Shown: piece by piece, positions 23,935 to 32,707 of the stretch
Numbering within the stretch: position 1 is the stretch's first letter
Layout of the letters: every line of letters starts with the position of its first letter
Assembly (NCBI GenBank): GCA_007679095.1
Contig: VEFU01000039.1
Span: 1,440 to 41,328 of the forward strand
DNA from: Paenibacillus bovis
GTDB taxonomy: Bacteria; Bacillota; Bacilli; Bacillales; Bacillaceae_C
DNA length: 39,889 nt
Direction of reading: 5' to 3'
Translations under genes and position numbers: made by a program
The notes under the pieces: model-generated
What the model was told of the DNA's origin: nothing
The model's input: the letters and a program-made list of their open reading frames with translations, nothing else
Databases searched by the model: none

Positions 23935-24659
23935 CATTTCATTTTAGCTAGTTGATCATATACATCCATTAATGTGTGACATTGGATTTCATTCATTTGA
24001 CAAACAAATTTACTCCAAAGTTGTGCTGTCATCTGCGCATCTCCTAATGCATGATGACGTTCACGCACCTCCACCTCAAAGTATTCACAATAATCGTCTA
24101 AACTAACTAACTTAAGGGATGGATCTATGAGTTTAAGAACAAGAGATGTATCGATAATTCTATGTTTGTAGGGTTTTCGGAAGATTTTCCAATTCGCATG
24201 CTGAAGGAATTTTTTCTCATGTGTTGCATGATGTGCAACCAACGTGTCTGTTTGCACAAATTCATAAAATCGAATAAGTACATCTGATAAGGATGGTGCT
24301 GTTTTTAACTCTGCCTCGTCCAACCCTGTTAACTCTTTCACAGCAGGTGTCAGTTGCCCATCAAACCGAACTAACGAATAAAAAGTATCATTAGCCGTTT
24401 CTCTCATTTTCACCGCTCCTATAGAAAGGATTTGGTCACCATGTTCAGGAGAGAAGCCGGTTGTTTCCATATCAAATACAACGACATGTAAGTCTTTTAA
24501 CGGAATCGTGAGGCTCTTTTCTATTTCCATCTCTTTTTCAAGATTTCTTAAAAATGCAATATGCTTAGGGTCAGTTTTTCCAAGCAATGGAGTATAAACA
24601 TTCGTTGAAAGCTTCATTTGAAACTGTTTCATAAAATGAAGAAAGGAATTATCTTTCAT
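23934..24659 (-). CDS. DnaQ-like 3'-5' exonuclease (DEDDh)
   Basis: 241 aa. A 55-residue N-terminal extension precedes the exonuclease domain. Exo I is FDMETTGFS (Asp63, Glu65), Exo II is LVAHHATHEKKFL, where the usual Asp is replaced by Glu, and Exo III is HHALGDAQMT (His and Asp). It resembles PolC/DinG-type epsilon domains but is a separate protein. The start overlaps the end of the DUF294 gene by 11 nt, so the two are translationally coupled. DUF294-exonuclease pairs are known elsewhere near transporters. Here the pair follows amtB, suggesting a regulatory or nucleotide-turnover role rather than replication (inference). Confidence 0.88.
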   Translation of the reverse strand: MKDNSFLHFMKQFQMKLSTNVYTPLLGKTDPKHIAFLRNLEKEMEIEKSLTIPLKDLHVVVFDMETTGFSPEHGDQILSIGAVKMRETANDTFYSLVRFDGQLTPAVKELTGLDEAELKTAPSLSDVLIRFYEFVQTDTLVAHHATHEKKFLQHANWKIFRKPYKHRIIDTSLVLKLIDPSLKLVSLDDYCEYFEVEVRERHHALGDAQMTAQLWSKFVCQMNEIQCHTLMDVYDQLAKMK

Positions 24660-25635
24660 CCCTGATCAACCTCTTTACCGTAACCTCTATCTGCTTCTGC
24701 AGTGTTTCTAAGTCTTTTAAAATCAACTTTAAATTCTTTTTTTCATGTTTTTCCAATGAGGTTATTTTTATATAACGACTATCATGATAATTGCGTTGAT
24801 TTTTATCTAATAGTCGTAAATGCAATAGCTGAACAAAGTGCTCGTAATGAACCTCAAGTAGATATTCATATTTACTAAGCTTCTTCATCCTTTGCAAAGT
24901 GGATGTTTCTTCTATCCCTTCCATGATGGCTAACAAACGAATAGCATTTACATAAGGGAAGATAGCAGCCTGTTTATAATCAATACAGCCTGTATGTGGT
25001 CCAGATTGGATGGTAATGAACTGATTTAAAACCCCTATCGCTTTCACCGTATGTTTCGTGTTATCGAGTAACCTTTGTACGAAGGACGGGTTTTTATCAA
25101 TATATCGGTATATGATGGATTTTACATGTGCTACAAATTCTTCGTTCCCTTTAAGTGAGCGTGAATCCATAAATATTAATACATAACGGATCGATTCCCA
25201 GGTATTACTTTGTATCCAGCCATTCATTTGAGCTTCCCATTCAGCTATTGATTGACACCAAACAGGATTAGAACTCATCACTTTTCCTTCACATCTCGGG
25301 TAACCCAACTCTTCTAAAAGAGTTGTTATTCTTTCTCCAAATGTTAGGAAGTACTCCTTTATTTCAGGGGTAGACCTTGCGAAAATAATTCCATGATCTT
25401 GATCACTAATAATTGCTTGCTCACATCTACCTGCACTTCCTGTTACAAACCAAGAAAAGTCACATGGTGGTGCTCCATAATCAGTAGTCATACCATCATG
25501 CACTAGCTGAAAAGCTGTTTTCATTAGTTTTTCATGAAAAAGGTGTAACTCATCAGCATGAAACTGATGAGTTATTAATGTGCTTTCTTTCCAATTTTTC
25601 AAGTCTTGAAAGGATATTATTTTCTGGTCCTCCAT
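24649..25635 (-). CDS. DUF294 GlnD-like nucleotidyltransferase
   Basis: 328 aa. The nucleotidyltransferase motif GSAGRCEQAIISDQDHGIIF (66-85) contains GSxGR, Glu72 and the metal-binding Asp78 and Asp80, as in DUF294 and in the GlnD N-terminal domain. A helical C-terminal substrate-binding domain (DUF294_C, about 190-325) follows. There are no CBS or cyclic-nucleotide domains, unlike many longer relatives. It starts 15 nt after the amtB stop. GlnD uridylylates PII in Proteobacteria, and no PII gene is visible here, so its target is unknown. The position suggests a link to ammonium transport. Confidence 0.85.
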   Translation of the reverse strand: MEDQKIISFQDLKNWKESTLITHQFHADELHLFHEKLMKTAFQLVHDGMTTDYGAPPCDFSWFVTGSAGRCEQAIISDQDHGIIFARSTPEIKEYFLTFGERITTLLEELGYPRCEGKVMSSNPVWCQSIAEWEAQMNGWIQSNTWESIRYVLIFMDSRSLKGNEEFVAHVKSIIYRYIDKNPSFVQRLLDNTKHTVKAIGVLNQFITIQSGPHTGCIDYKQAAIFPYVNAIRLLAIMEGIEETSTLQRMKKLSKYEYLLEVHYEHFVQLLHLRLLDKNQRNYHDSRYIKITSLEKHEKKNLKLILKDLETLQKQIEVTVKRLIRDER

Positions 25636-25650
25636 GGATAAACACTTCCT

Positions 25651-26958
25651 TTAATCTCTGACTGGTTGACCAGCATTTGTTGTAAAAGTAGTTCCACTAG
25701 CATCCGGTGCAGTTGTTTGTGCGAAAGCTTCCGGATAACCATATCCTCCATGTTCACTTAAATCTAAGCCAATTAGTTCTTGTTCTTCCGTTACTCTTAA
25801 GCCATTTAAAACCTTGCTAATAAGGTATAGAAGGACAAATGATGCTACGAAAGCAAACAATCCAGATGCAGTTACACCTAACGCTTGCACTCCTAATTGC
25901 TCTAATCCACCGCCATAAAATAAGCCTGGTTTTCCTACACTTGCTAGTTCTGGTGTCGCAAAAAATCCAGTAGATAAAGTACCCCAAACACCAGCTACCC
26001 CATGGACAGATAATGCAAAGATAGGATCGTCAATTTTACGTTTATCAAAGAACCTAGCACTATAGAATATTATGATTCCAGCAATTAATCCTATTACTAC
26101 GGATGCCCAAGTTTCGACGAAGGCACAAGATGCTGTAATTGCTACTAATCCTGCTAATGTTCCATTTAACATGGTCGTAATATCTGATTTTCCTAATACA
26201 ATCCACGATATTAGGAGTGCACTGACAGAACCAGCTGCTGCCGCAAGAGCTGTATTTAAGGCAACAAAGCCGAAGAATCCATCCTCTACTCCTAGTGTAC
26301 TACCTGCATTAAATCCAAACCAACCTACCCAAAGGATAAGAACCCCTAAAGTTGTATACACCTGATTGTGGCCACTAATATTATTTGCTGTGCCGTCAGC
26401 ATTATATTTTCCTATTCTTGGTTTTAGTAGAATAGTTGCTGCTAGAGCTGCCATAGCACCAGTTAAGTGAACAACGGTTGAGCCTGCAAAATCTTGTTTT
26501 CCATGCTCTGCTAACCAGCCACCACCCCAAATCCAGTGTGCAATTACTGGATACACAAGTGCAGAGAACAATATAGCGAAAAGGAGATAAACAGAAAGTT
26601 TAGCACGCTCTGCAAATCCACCAAAAGCGATGGCAAGTGAGATACCTGCGAATGCAAGTTGAAACACGAAAAACGCTGCGTTTGAATAAGCTGCTCCCTC
26701 TACTTCTGCACCAGAATAGAAAAACTCTGATAATCCAACAAAGAAATTACCATTTTCACCAAAGATAAATCCATACCCTACTGCCCAAAATACGAGGGAA
26801 GCAATACCAAATGAAAAGATTGTCTTTCCAGCAATATGCCCTGCATTTTTCATTCGTGTTGATCCTGCTTCCAGCAATACGAACCCACCTTGCATGAGGA
26901 TTACTAAGATTGCTCCTAAAATGATCCATAAACTGTTGATGTAAAACAATTCCCCCAT
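25651..26958 (-). CDS. amtB: Ammonium transporter AmtB/NrgA
   Basis: 435 aa with about 11 membrane helices. Family features: GFVLLEAGSTRMKNAGHIAGKTI near the N-terminus, the pore twin histidines in STVVHLTGAMAAL and LSVHGVAGVWGTLSTG, and WVGWFGFNAGSTLG. Length is normal (B. subtilis NrgA about 404). It ends with GGYGYPEAF and a short polar tail. GAGAGG lies before the ATG. It imports ammonium and would feed the glnA/gltAB genes upstream. In B. subtilis the next gene is glnK (nrgB); here it is replaced by DUF294 and an exonuclease. No clear TnrA box was found. Confidence 0.95.
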   Translation of the reverse strand: MGELFYINSLWIILGAILVILMQGGFVLLEAGSTRMKNAGHIAGKTIFSFGIASLVFWAVGYGFIFGENGNFFVGLSEFFYSGAEVEGAAYSNAAFFVFQLAFAGISLAIAFGGFAERAKLSVYLLFAILFSALVYPVIAHWIWGGGWLAEHGKQDFAGSTVVHLTGAMAALAATILLKPRIGKYNADGTANNISGHNQVYTTLGVLILWVGWFGFNAGSTLGVEDGFFGFVALNTALAAAAGSVSALLISWIVLGKSDITTMLNGTLAGLVAITASCAFVETWASVVIGLIAGIIIFYSARFFDKRKIDDPIFALSVHGVAGVWGTLSTGFFATPELASVGKPGLFYGGGLEQLGVQALGVTASGLFAFVASFVLLYLISKVLNGLRVTEEQELIGLDLSEHGGYGYPEAFAQTTAPDASGTTFTTNAGQPVRD

Positions 26959-27025
26959 ATTACCTCTCCCCTTTTTCGATTATTCAATTTTTTATGTGTA
27001 CAGAGGATAGACCCCTGGTACAAAC

Positions 27026-28876
27026 TTAATGATCAAGGATATTTACGTTGTAGTTTTCTAGCCATGAATTGATTTGTGATAAATGTGCAATGAGTTGCGG
27101 GCCAGTCATTAGTTGACCGAACCAAGGTACTTTAAATGAGGATCCATTTGAATCTAAAATGTCTTTTACTTTCTCTTTTGACACTAATTCTAAGATTGGT
27201 GAGGTAGATTGATTGATTATTGTATTTAATTTCGATTTAACTAAATTCATATATTTTGGATGATATGTCTTCGGATAAGGACTCTTCTTTCGATAAAGAA
27301 TTTCATTTGGCAGTATACCTTCTAGCGCTTTTCGAAGTATCCCTTTTTCCCGACCTTCTAGCATCTTCATATCCCAAGGGATGTTCCATGCATATTCGAC
27401 AAGACGATGATCTGCAAAAGGAACACGCACTTCTAAACTAGCTCCCATACTCATTCGGTCCTTCCGCTCCAACAATGTCGTCATGAACCAAATCATATTT
27501 AGATAAGATATCTCTCTTCGCTTAGCTTCTTTATGATCTTCTCCATCTAATTGTGGAACTTCACGTAATGTATCGTTGTATCTTTGTTGTACATATGACG
27601 TTAAGTCTAACTTTTGTTGCCAATGATCAAGTAGTAAGCTCTGTCTTTCTTTTTCCGACTTCATCCATGGAAAGCTGTTTTGATTCATTAATTCTTCTCG
27701 ATAAAACCAAGGATATCCGCCAAAGATTTCATCCGCACATTCACCTGATAGTGCCACTGTATAATCTTGTTTTATTTGTTGGCAAAACCAGTAAAGGGAT
27801 GAATCTACGTCAGCCATACCTGGTAAATCTCGTAATATTACAGATTCATCGAGTAAGTTAGCAAGCTGTTCATTGTTTATAATGGAGTAGGTGTGATGGG
27901 AACCTATAAACTGTTCCATCTTTTGAATCCATGGTCGATCTTCATCTGGTTGAAAACTACTAGATTGGAAGTACTGACTATTTTGTTCATAATCGATCGA
28001 ATACGTGTGAAGTGGTCCCTTACCAGCTTTTTCAAAGTAATTAGCAGAGATGGCACTAATTGCACTAGAATCAATTCCACCTGATAAAAAGGTGCATACC
28101 GGCATATCTGCTACTAATTGCCTTTCTACTGCATCTTGGACTAAGTATCTGACGTGATCAATTGTGTTCTGTAATGAATCTGTATGTTCTTTACTTTCCA
28201 CATTCCAATAACGCCAAATTTTCAATCCATTGCGGTCATACTTCATCGCATGAGCAGGTCGTAGTTCTTTAATCCCTCGAAACACGCCATGGCCTGGTGT
28301 TTTGGAAGGACCTAATCCAAAAATTTCTTGCAATCCCTCTCTATCCACCTCTGCTTTCACATTTGGATGTGCAAGGATTGCCTTTATCTCAGACCCAAAT
28401 ATGAGCGTTCCATTTTGCTCTCGATAAAATAATGGTTTTACTCCTAATCGGTCCCTTGCTAGAAAGAGAGTTTCTCGTGCTTGATCCCAAATCGCAAATG
28501 CATAAATTCCATTTAAGTAATCAATGCAAGCTTCTCCCCATTCGATATAACTTGTTAGCAATACTTCCGTATCGGAGTAAGATTGAAAAGTGTATCCTTT
28601 TTTCAGCAATTCTTTTCTAATATCTTCGGTGTTATAGAGTTCACCGTTATACACTATTTTGTACATTTTCTCTCGATGTAGTTTCTTCATTGGCTGCATT
28701 CCACCAGCTGGATCTACAACAACTAATCTCGTATGTCCAAGTGCCACATGATTACTTGCCCATACATTCGTTGCATCTGGTCCTCGTTTTGCTAATGTAT
28801 TTGCCATTTTCTCGACCGTAACGATTTGCTCCGTTATGTCTCTATTCCAGTCAATCCATCCTGTAATTCCACACAC
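27026..28876 (-). CDS. asnB: Glutamine-dependent asparagine synthetase (AsnB/AsnO type)
   Basis: 616 aa. Cys2 (start GTG, then CGITGW) is the N-terminal nucleophile of the glutaminase domain, with RLVVVD and YNGELYN motifs. The synthetase domain has the PP-loop FLSGGIDSSAISAI (about 262-275). The C-terminal SMGASLEVRVPFADHRLVEYAWNIPW is also typical. Length and opening (MCGITGWIDW) resemble B. subtilis AsnO (YisO). It converts aspartate plus glutamine to asparagine. It lies downstream of glnA after a 347 nt repetitive intergenic segment, and 67 nt upstream of amtB. Confidence 0.94.
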   Translation of the reverse strand: MCGITGWIDWNRDITEQIVTVEKMANTLAKRGPDATNVWASNHVALGHTRLVVVDPAGGMQPMKKLHREKMYKIVYNGELYNTEDIRKELLKKGYTFQSYSDTEVLLTSYIEWGEACIDYLNGIYAFAIWDQARETLFLARDRLGVKPLFYREQNGTLIFGSEIKAILAHPNVKAEVDREGLQEIFGLGPSKTPGHGVFRGIKELRPAHAMKYDRNGLKIWRYWNVESKEHTDSLQNTIDHVRYLVQDAVERQLVADMPVCTFLSGGIDSSAISAISANYFEKAGKGPLHTYSIDYEQNSQYFQSSSFQPDEDRPWIQKMEQFIGSHHTYSIINNEQLANLLDESVILRDLPGMADVDSSLYWFCQQIKQDYTVALSGECADEIFGGYPWFYREELMNQNSFPWMKSEKERQSLLLDHWQQKLDLTSYVQQRYNDTLREVPQLDGEDHKEAKRREISYLNMIWFMTTLLERKDRMSMGASLEVRVPFADHRLVEYAWNIPWDMKMLEGREKGILRKALEGILPNEILYRKKSPYPKTYHPKYMNLVKSKLNTIINQSTSPILELVSKEKVKDILDSNGSSFKVPWFGQLMTGPQLIAHLSQINSWLENYNVNILDH

Positions 28877-29223
28877 TAGTCATCACTCTTTCCGTTTTTA
28901 TTTTGTCTAGTGATGCGGTTTGGCTTCTTTGCTTCACACACCTTACAATCTCGACATAGCCTGCATTTGGCTGACTATGTCGATTAGCAAGGCGCTTTCG
29001 CTTTTCTCTGGCTAGCTACAGGCGGCAGGGGCTCGGTTTCAAATAACCTCCATTTTAGCCGCCTTTCGCTTTTCTCTGGCTAGCTACAGCGCCTAGTGAC
29101 TAGCGGATTTCCGGTTCCTTCCTACGATAAGTCAACATCGGCTCGTTCCTCGCCGTGATTCCTTTATCTCGTCAGTGCCCTAGTAAATCCGTACGTCACT
29201 GATCAGGCACTTTCGCTTTTCAA
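28877..29223. repeat. Palindromic repetitive element between glnA and asnB
   Basis: The segment is more GC-rich than its neighbours and has no ORF. CTTTCGCTTTTCTCTGGCTA and the 7 bases after it occur identically at 28995-29021 and 29063-29089, and CTTTCGCTTTTC recurs at 29210-29221. AGTGACTAGCGGATTT (29095-29110) is inverted at 29185-29200 with a three-base core difference, and flanking GCGCCT/AGGCAC extends it. A separate hairpin (CGACATAG / CTATGTCG) lies at 28952-28982. Similar GC-rich elements with GCGCTTTCGCTTTTC are, as I recall, dispersed in Bacillaceae genomes. The RBS of asnB (AAAGAG) is in the first 20 bases. Confidence 0.78.
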
Positions 29224-30549
29224 TTAGTACTGTGTCATGTATTGGTCTCTTTCCCAAGGGTGTACTTGGGTACGGAACATATCCCATTCGATTTCTTTTG
29301 CTTCGATGAAGTGCTCGAGTAAGTGGCTGCCTAACGCATCTTTTAAAATCTCATCTTTTTTCAAGTTTTCTAATGCTTGGGCTAATGTTGCTGGTAAATC
29401 AACAATTCCAATTTCTTCACGTTGTTCTTTTGTCATTACGTAAATATTTTGATCCACTGGTTCTGGTGCTGGAGTATTATTCTTCACACCATCTAGTCCG
29501 GAAGCTAACAATACTGCCATTGCTAAGTATGGGTTAGCTGCTGGATCAACGCTCCTTACTTCTACACGAGTGCTTAAGCCACGTGATGCCGGTATACGAA
29601 TAAGTGGACTTCTGTTTCTTGCAGACCATGCTACATAACAAGGTGCTTCGTATCCTGGGACTAATCTTTTATAAGAGTTTACAGTTGGATTTGTAATTGC
29701 TGTAAAGTTAGGCGCATGTGCTAAAATTCCAGCTAAGAAGTGTCGAGCGGTATCACTCATCTCTAGCATTCCATTTTCGTCATAAAAGGCATTTTGATCA
29801 CCTTTAAATAAACTTAGGTTGCAGTGCATTCCAGAACCGTTAACACCAAACAGTGGTTTTGGCATGAATGTAGCATGTAACCCGTGTTTGCGTGCGATTG
29901 TTTTCACAACAAGTTTAAAAGTTTGAATGTCATCACAAGCTCTTAAAGCACTTTGATATTTAAAATCAATTTCATGTTGACCTGGTGCTACCTCATGGTG
30001 AGATGCTTCAATTTCAAATCCCATTTCTTCTAATTCAAGCACGATATCTCGGCGGCAGTTTTCACCTAGATCAGTTGGTGCTAAGTCAAAATAGCCACCA
30101 TGATCATTTAGCTCTAATGTTGGTTCGCCATTACCATCTAACTTAAATAAGAAGAATTCTGGTTCAGGTCCTACATTAAAATCGGTAAAACCAAGAGCCT
30201 CCATTTCTTTCAGAATCCTTTTCAAGTTATTGCGCGGATCACCTTCAAATGGTGTTCCATCTGGATGATAGATATCACAAATGAAACGTGCTACTTTTCC
30301 TTTTTCTGCTGTCCAAGGGAAAATGACGAATGTATCAAGATCCGGATATAAGTACATATCTGACTCTTCAATGCGAACAAATCCCTCGATGGATGAACCA
30401 TCAAACATCATTTTATTGTCTAACGCTTTTGGTAATTGGCTCACTGGAATTTCTACATTTTTTATCGTTCCAAAGATATCTGTAAATTGAAGGCGAATAT
30501 ACCTTACATTTTCTTCATTTACTATTTTCATCACTTGTTCTCTGTTCAT
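29224..30549 (-). CDS. glnA: Glutamine synthetase type I-alpha
   Basis: 441 aa from the ATG at 30549, which overlaps the dapF stop (ATGA) and has GGGAGG upstream; the longer open frame to 30642 runs inside dapF. It reads as Bacillus GS-I alpha: [77 protein letters not shown] and the C-terminal [10 protein letters not shown]. It forms glutamine from glutamate, ammonia and ATP. No glnR is adjacent, unlike the usual Bacillus glnRA operon. It is the fifth gene of a gltA-gltB-dapL-dapF-glnA transcript and may be a second copy. Confidence 0.95.
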   Translation of the reverse strand: MNREQVMKIVNEENVRYIRLQFTDIFGTIKNVEIPVSQLPKALDNKMMFDGSSIEGFVRIEESDMYLYPDLDTFVIFPWTAEKGKVARFICDIYHPDGTPFEGDPRNNLKRILKEMEALGFTDFNVGPEPEFFLFKLDGNGEPTLELNDHGGYFDLAPTDLGENCRRDIVLELEEMGFEIEASHHEVAPGQHEIDFKYQSALRACDDIQTFKLVVKTIARKHGLHATFMPKPLFGVNGSGMHCNLSLFKGDQNAFYDENGMLEMSDTARHFLAGILAHAPNFTAITNPTVNSYKRLVPGYEAPCYVAWSARNRSPLIRIPASRGLSTRVEVRSVDPAANPYLAMAVLLASGLDGVKNNTPAPEPVDQNIYVMTKEQREEIGIVDLPATLAQALENLKKDEILKDALGSHLLEHFIEAKEIEWDMFRTQVHPWERDQYMTQY

Positions 30550-31439
30550 ATAATCAACCTCCCAATTGGATTTATATCCGTATTCATCATGCTTACATCT
30601 AGTTCTCCATGGCACACATAGTTTGCTGGACCACGTTTCCATACATGCCCATGTTCATCCCAACTAATCGTTAAGTCTCCCCCTGGTAGATGAACGGTAA
30701 TGGGAACATGTTTATCCACCTTCTTATTCAACGTTGCTGCCACAACTGCTGCACATGCACCAGTACCACAAGCCATCGTGATTCCTGATCCCCGTTCCCA
30801 AACGCGATAATCGATTTCATGTGAATTAATAATTTGAACAAATCCGACATTCACTCGCTCAGGGAAAAGACTTGAATTTTCGATAAGAGGTCCAACTATC
30901 TCTAAAGGAACCTGCTTTATATCATCCACAAAAATGATGGCATGGGGATTACCCATGGAAACAGCTGTAATATGGTAGGAATAGTCTCCAAATTGGTGGG
31001 CTTCATTTAATGTGACTGTAACTGGGTCACCCAACATTGGTATCATCCCTTTCAGCAATTTCGGTTCACCCATATCCACTGTTACAGTTCTCACTTTGTG
31101 TTTTTGATCCACATCCACCTCTACGCTCACAATTCCACCTAGTGTTTCAATCGTAAACTTCCTGGATGTTGCATACATGTGATCGTATAAAAACTTAGCT
31201 ACACATCGTAATCCATTGCCGCAGTTTTTCGCTTCTGATCCATCCTCATTAAAGATTCTCATTTGGTAGTCGGCCACCTTGGAAGGTGAAATTAAGATAA
31301 TTCCATCGGAACCTATCCCAAAATTGACATCTGAGACTCTTTTGGAAAGCTCATGTAAACTTTGATTTGCAATTGGTTCATCCAATTGATTGAATATGAC
31401 ATAGGCATTACCCAAGCCATGCATTTTTGTAAATAACAT
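30546..31439 (-). CDS. dapF: Diaminopimelate epimerase
   Basis: 297 aa. The two catalytic cysteines are visible: Cys73 in [12 protein letters not shown] and Cys224 in [24 protein letters not shown] at the N-terminus and GNPHAIIF in the middle complete the family pattern. It converts LL- to meso-diaminopimelate for peptidoglycan and lysine. It follows dapL by 13 nt and overlaps glnA by 4 nt, so it is translationally coupled to both sides. Confidence 0.95.
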   Translation of the reverse strand: MLFTKMHGLGNAYVIFNQLDEPIANQSLHELSKRVSDVNFGIGSDGIILISPSKVADYQMRIFNEDGSEAKNCGNGLRCVAKFLYDHMYATSRKFTIETLGGIVSVEVDVDQKHKVRTVTVDMGEPKLLKGMIPMLGDPVTVTLNEAHQFGDYSYHITAVSMGNPHAIIFVDDIKQVPLEIVGPLIENSSLFPERVNVGFVQIINSHEIDYRVWERGSGITMACGTGACAAVVAATLNKKVDKHVPITVHLPGGDLTISWDEHGHVWKRGPANYVCHGELDVSMMNTDINPIGRLII

Positions 31440-31452
31440 TTATGTCACCCCT

Positions 31453-32691
31453 TTAAAAGATAAATGTGGAGCTCCTTAACCTTGACCTCACCTCTTCCAA
31501 CACTCTAATTTCTTCATCCACACCATTCGCTTGGAATGTAACAGAGAATCTTACATATGGACCTGCATCATCCCAAGGTACGGTAGAAATTAAATGTTCC
31601 TTAATTAGGTATTGACTAAAGTCCTCCGCACTGTTAAACGTTTGGCCATTTTCTACTGCTTTTGGAATTCGTGTATATAAGAAGAATGATCCTTTTGGTT
31701 TTTCAGCAGTAAATCCGCACTCAGATAAAATATTTGCGAGAAGTTCATGTCGTCTTGCATATTTCAAAGCCGTTTTTTCTGTAATTTCAGGATGAGCCAA
31801 TGCGTAACTAGCTGCCTTTTGGATGGCGATAAATTGACCTGAATCATTATTGTCCTTCACCGTTCTAAATGCTTTGATCAATTTCTGATTACCTGCAATA
31901 AAACCGATTCTCCAGCCTGTCATATTAAATGACTTGGAAAGCGAGTGTAACTCAATCCCTACTTCTTTCGCCCCTGGTATCGATAAGAAACTTAACGGTT
32001 GTTCTCCATCAAATACGAGAGCTGCATATGCTGCATCATGGACGACGATGAGTTTATGTTTTCTAGCAAACTCTACAACTTCCTCAAAGAACTCCTTTGT
32101 AGCAACTGCTCCAGTAGGATTATTCGGGTAGTTTAAATACAAAAGTTTCGCTTTTACTAAACTCTCTTTCTCTATTTCTTGTAAATTAGGAAGGAAAGAA
32201 TTTTCTTCACGAAGTGGGATACTTACTACCTCGCCTCCGTAATATTTCGTGTGTGTACCAAGTATTGGATAACATGGTGATGGCATAATCGTAATATCAC
32301 CCGGATTGATGAAAGCCGCTGGTAGCATTGCCAGTGCTGACTTAGAACCAATCACATGATTTATTTCTGTTTCAGGATCTAAACCATCCACACCAAAAAC
32401 TGTTTTCATATACGCTGTTGCTGCTTGTTGGAATTCGAATATCCCATTATCTGCATAAAAGCGATTCTCTAACTGCCCCGCTTCCTCTGCAAGTCTTGCT
32501 ACTACAGCTTCATCAGCCTGTTCATCTGGTTCGCCAACACCTAAATCGATTAGTTCTGTATTTGGATTTTCTTTCAGTGCAGCACGTTTTGCTCTTTTTA
32601 TTTTTTCAAATTTATATATCTCTTCTTTCAATCCAAATTCAGCACCACCAATACGATTAGCGAATAGCTGTTGTATATAATCCATTGCCAT
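31453..32691 (-). CDS. dapL: LL-diaminopimelate aminotransferase
   Basis: 412 aa (410 if the second ATG at 32685, with better spacing to GGGGG, is used). A fold-type I PLP aminotransferase: IDLGVGEPDEQAD (48-60), YPNNPTG (188-194), HDAAYAALVFDG (218-229), SLSKSFNMTGWRIGF with PLP-lysine Lys253, and the C-terminal GPYVRFSVTF. It would turn tetrahydrodipicolinate straight into LL-diaminopimelate with glutamate as donor, bypassing the succinylase or acetylase steps. Its place directly before dapF strongly favours this role over other aminotransferases. It lies 16 nt after gltB. Confidence 0.85.
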   Translation of the reverse strand: MAMDYIQQLFANRIGGAEFGLKEEIYKFEKIKRAKRAALKENPNTELIDLGVGEPDEQADEAVVARLAEEAGQLENRFYADNGIFEFQQAATAYMKTVFGVDGLDPETEINHVIGSKSALAMLPAAFINPGDITIMPSPCYPILGTHTKYYGGEVVSIPLREENSFLPNLQEIEKESLVKAKLLYLNYPNNPTGAVATKEFFEEVVEFARKHKLIVVHDAAYAALVFDGEQPLSFLSIPGAKEVGIELHSLSKSFNMTGWRIGFIAGNQKLIKAFRTVKDNNDSGQFIAIQKAASYALAHPEITEKTALKYARRHELLANILSECGFTAEKPKGSFFLYTRIPKAVENGQTFNSAEDFSQYLIKEHLISTVPWDDAGPYVRFSVTFQANGVDEEIRVLEEVRSRLRSSTFIF

Positions 32692-32707
32692 ACCCCCGAC
32701 TGTTTGC

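Noticed and set aside
26959-27025. Possible terminator between asnB and amtB
   Set aside because: A short bulged stem is followed by an A run, not a T run, on the coding strand; read-through is as likely.
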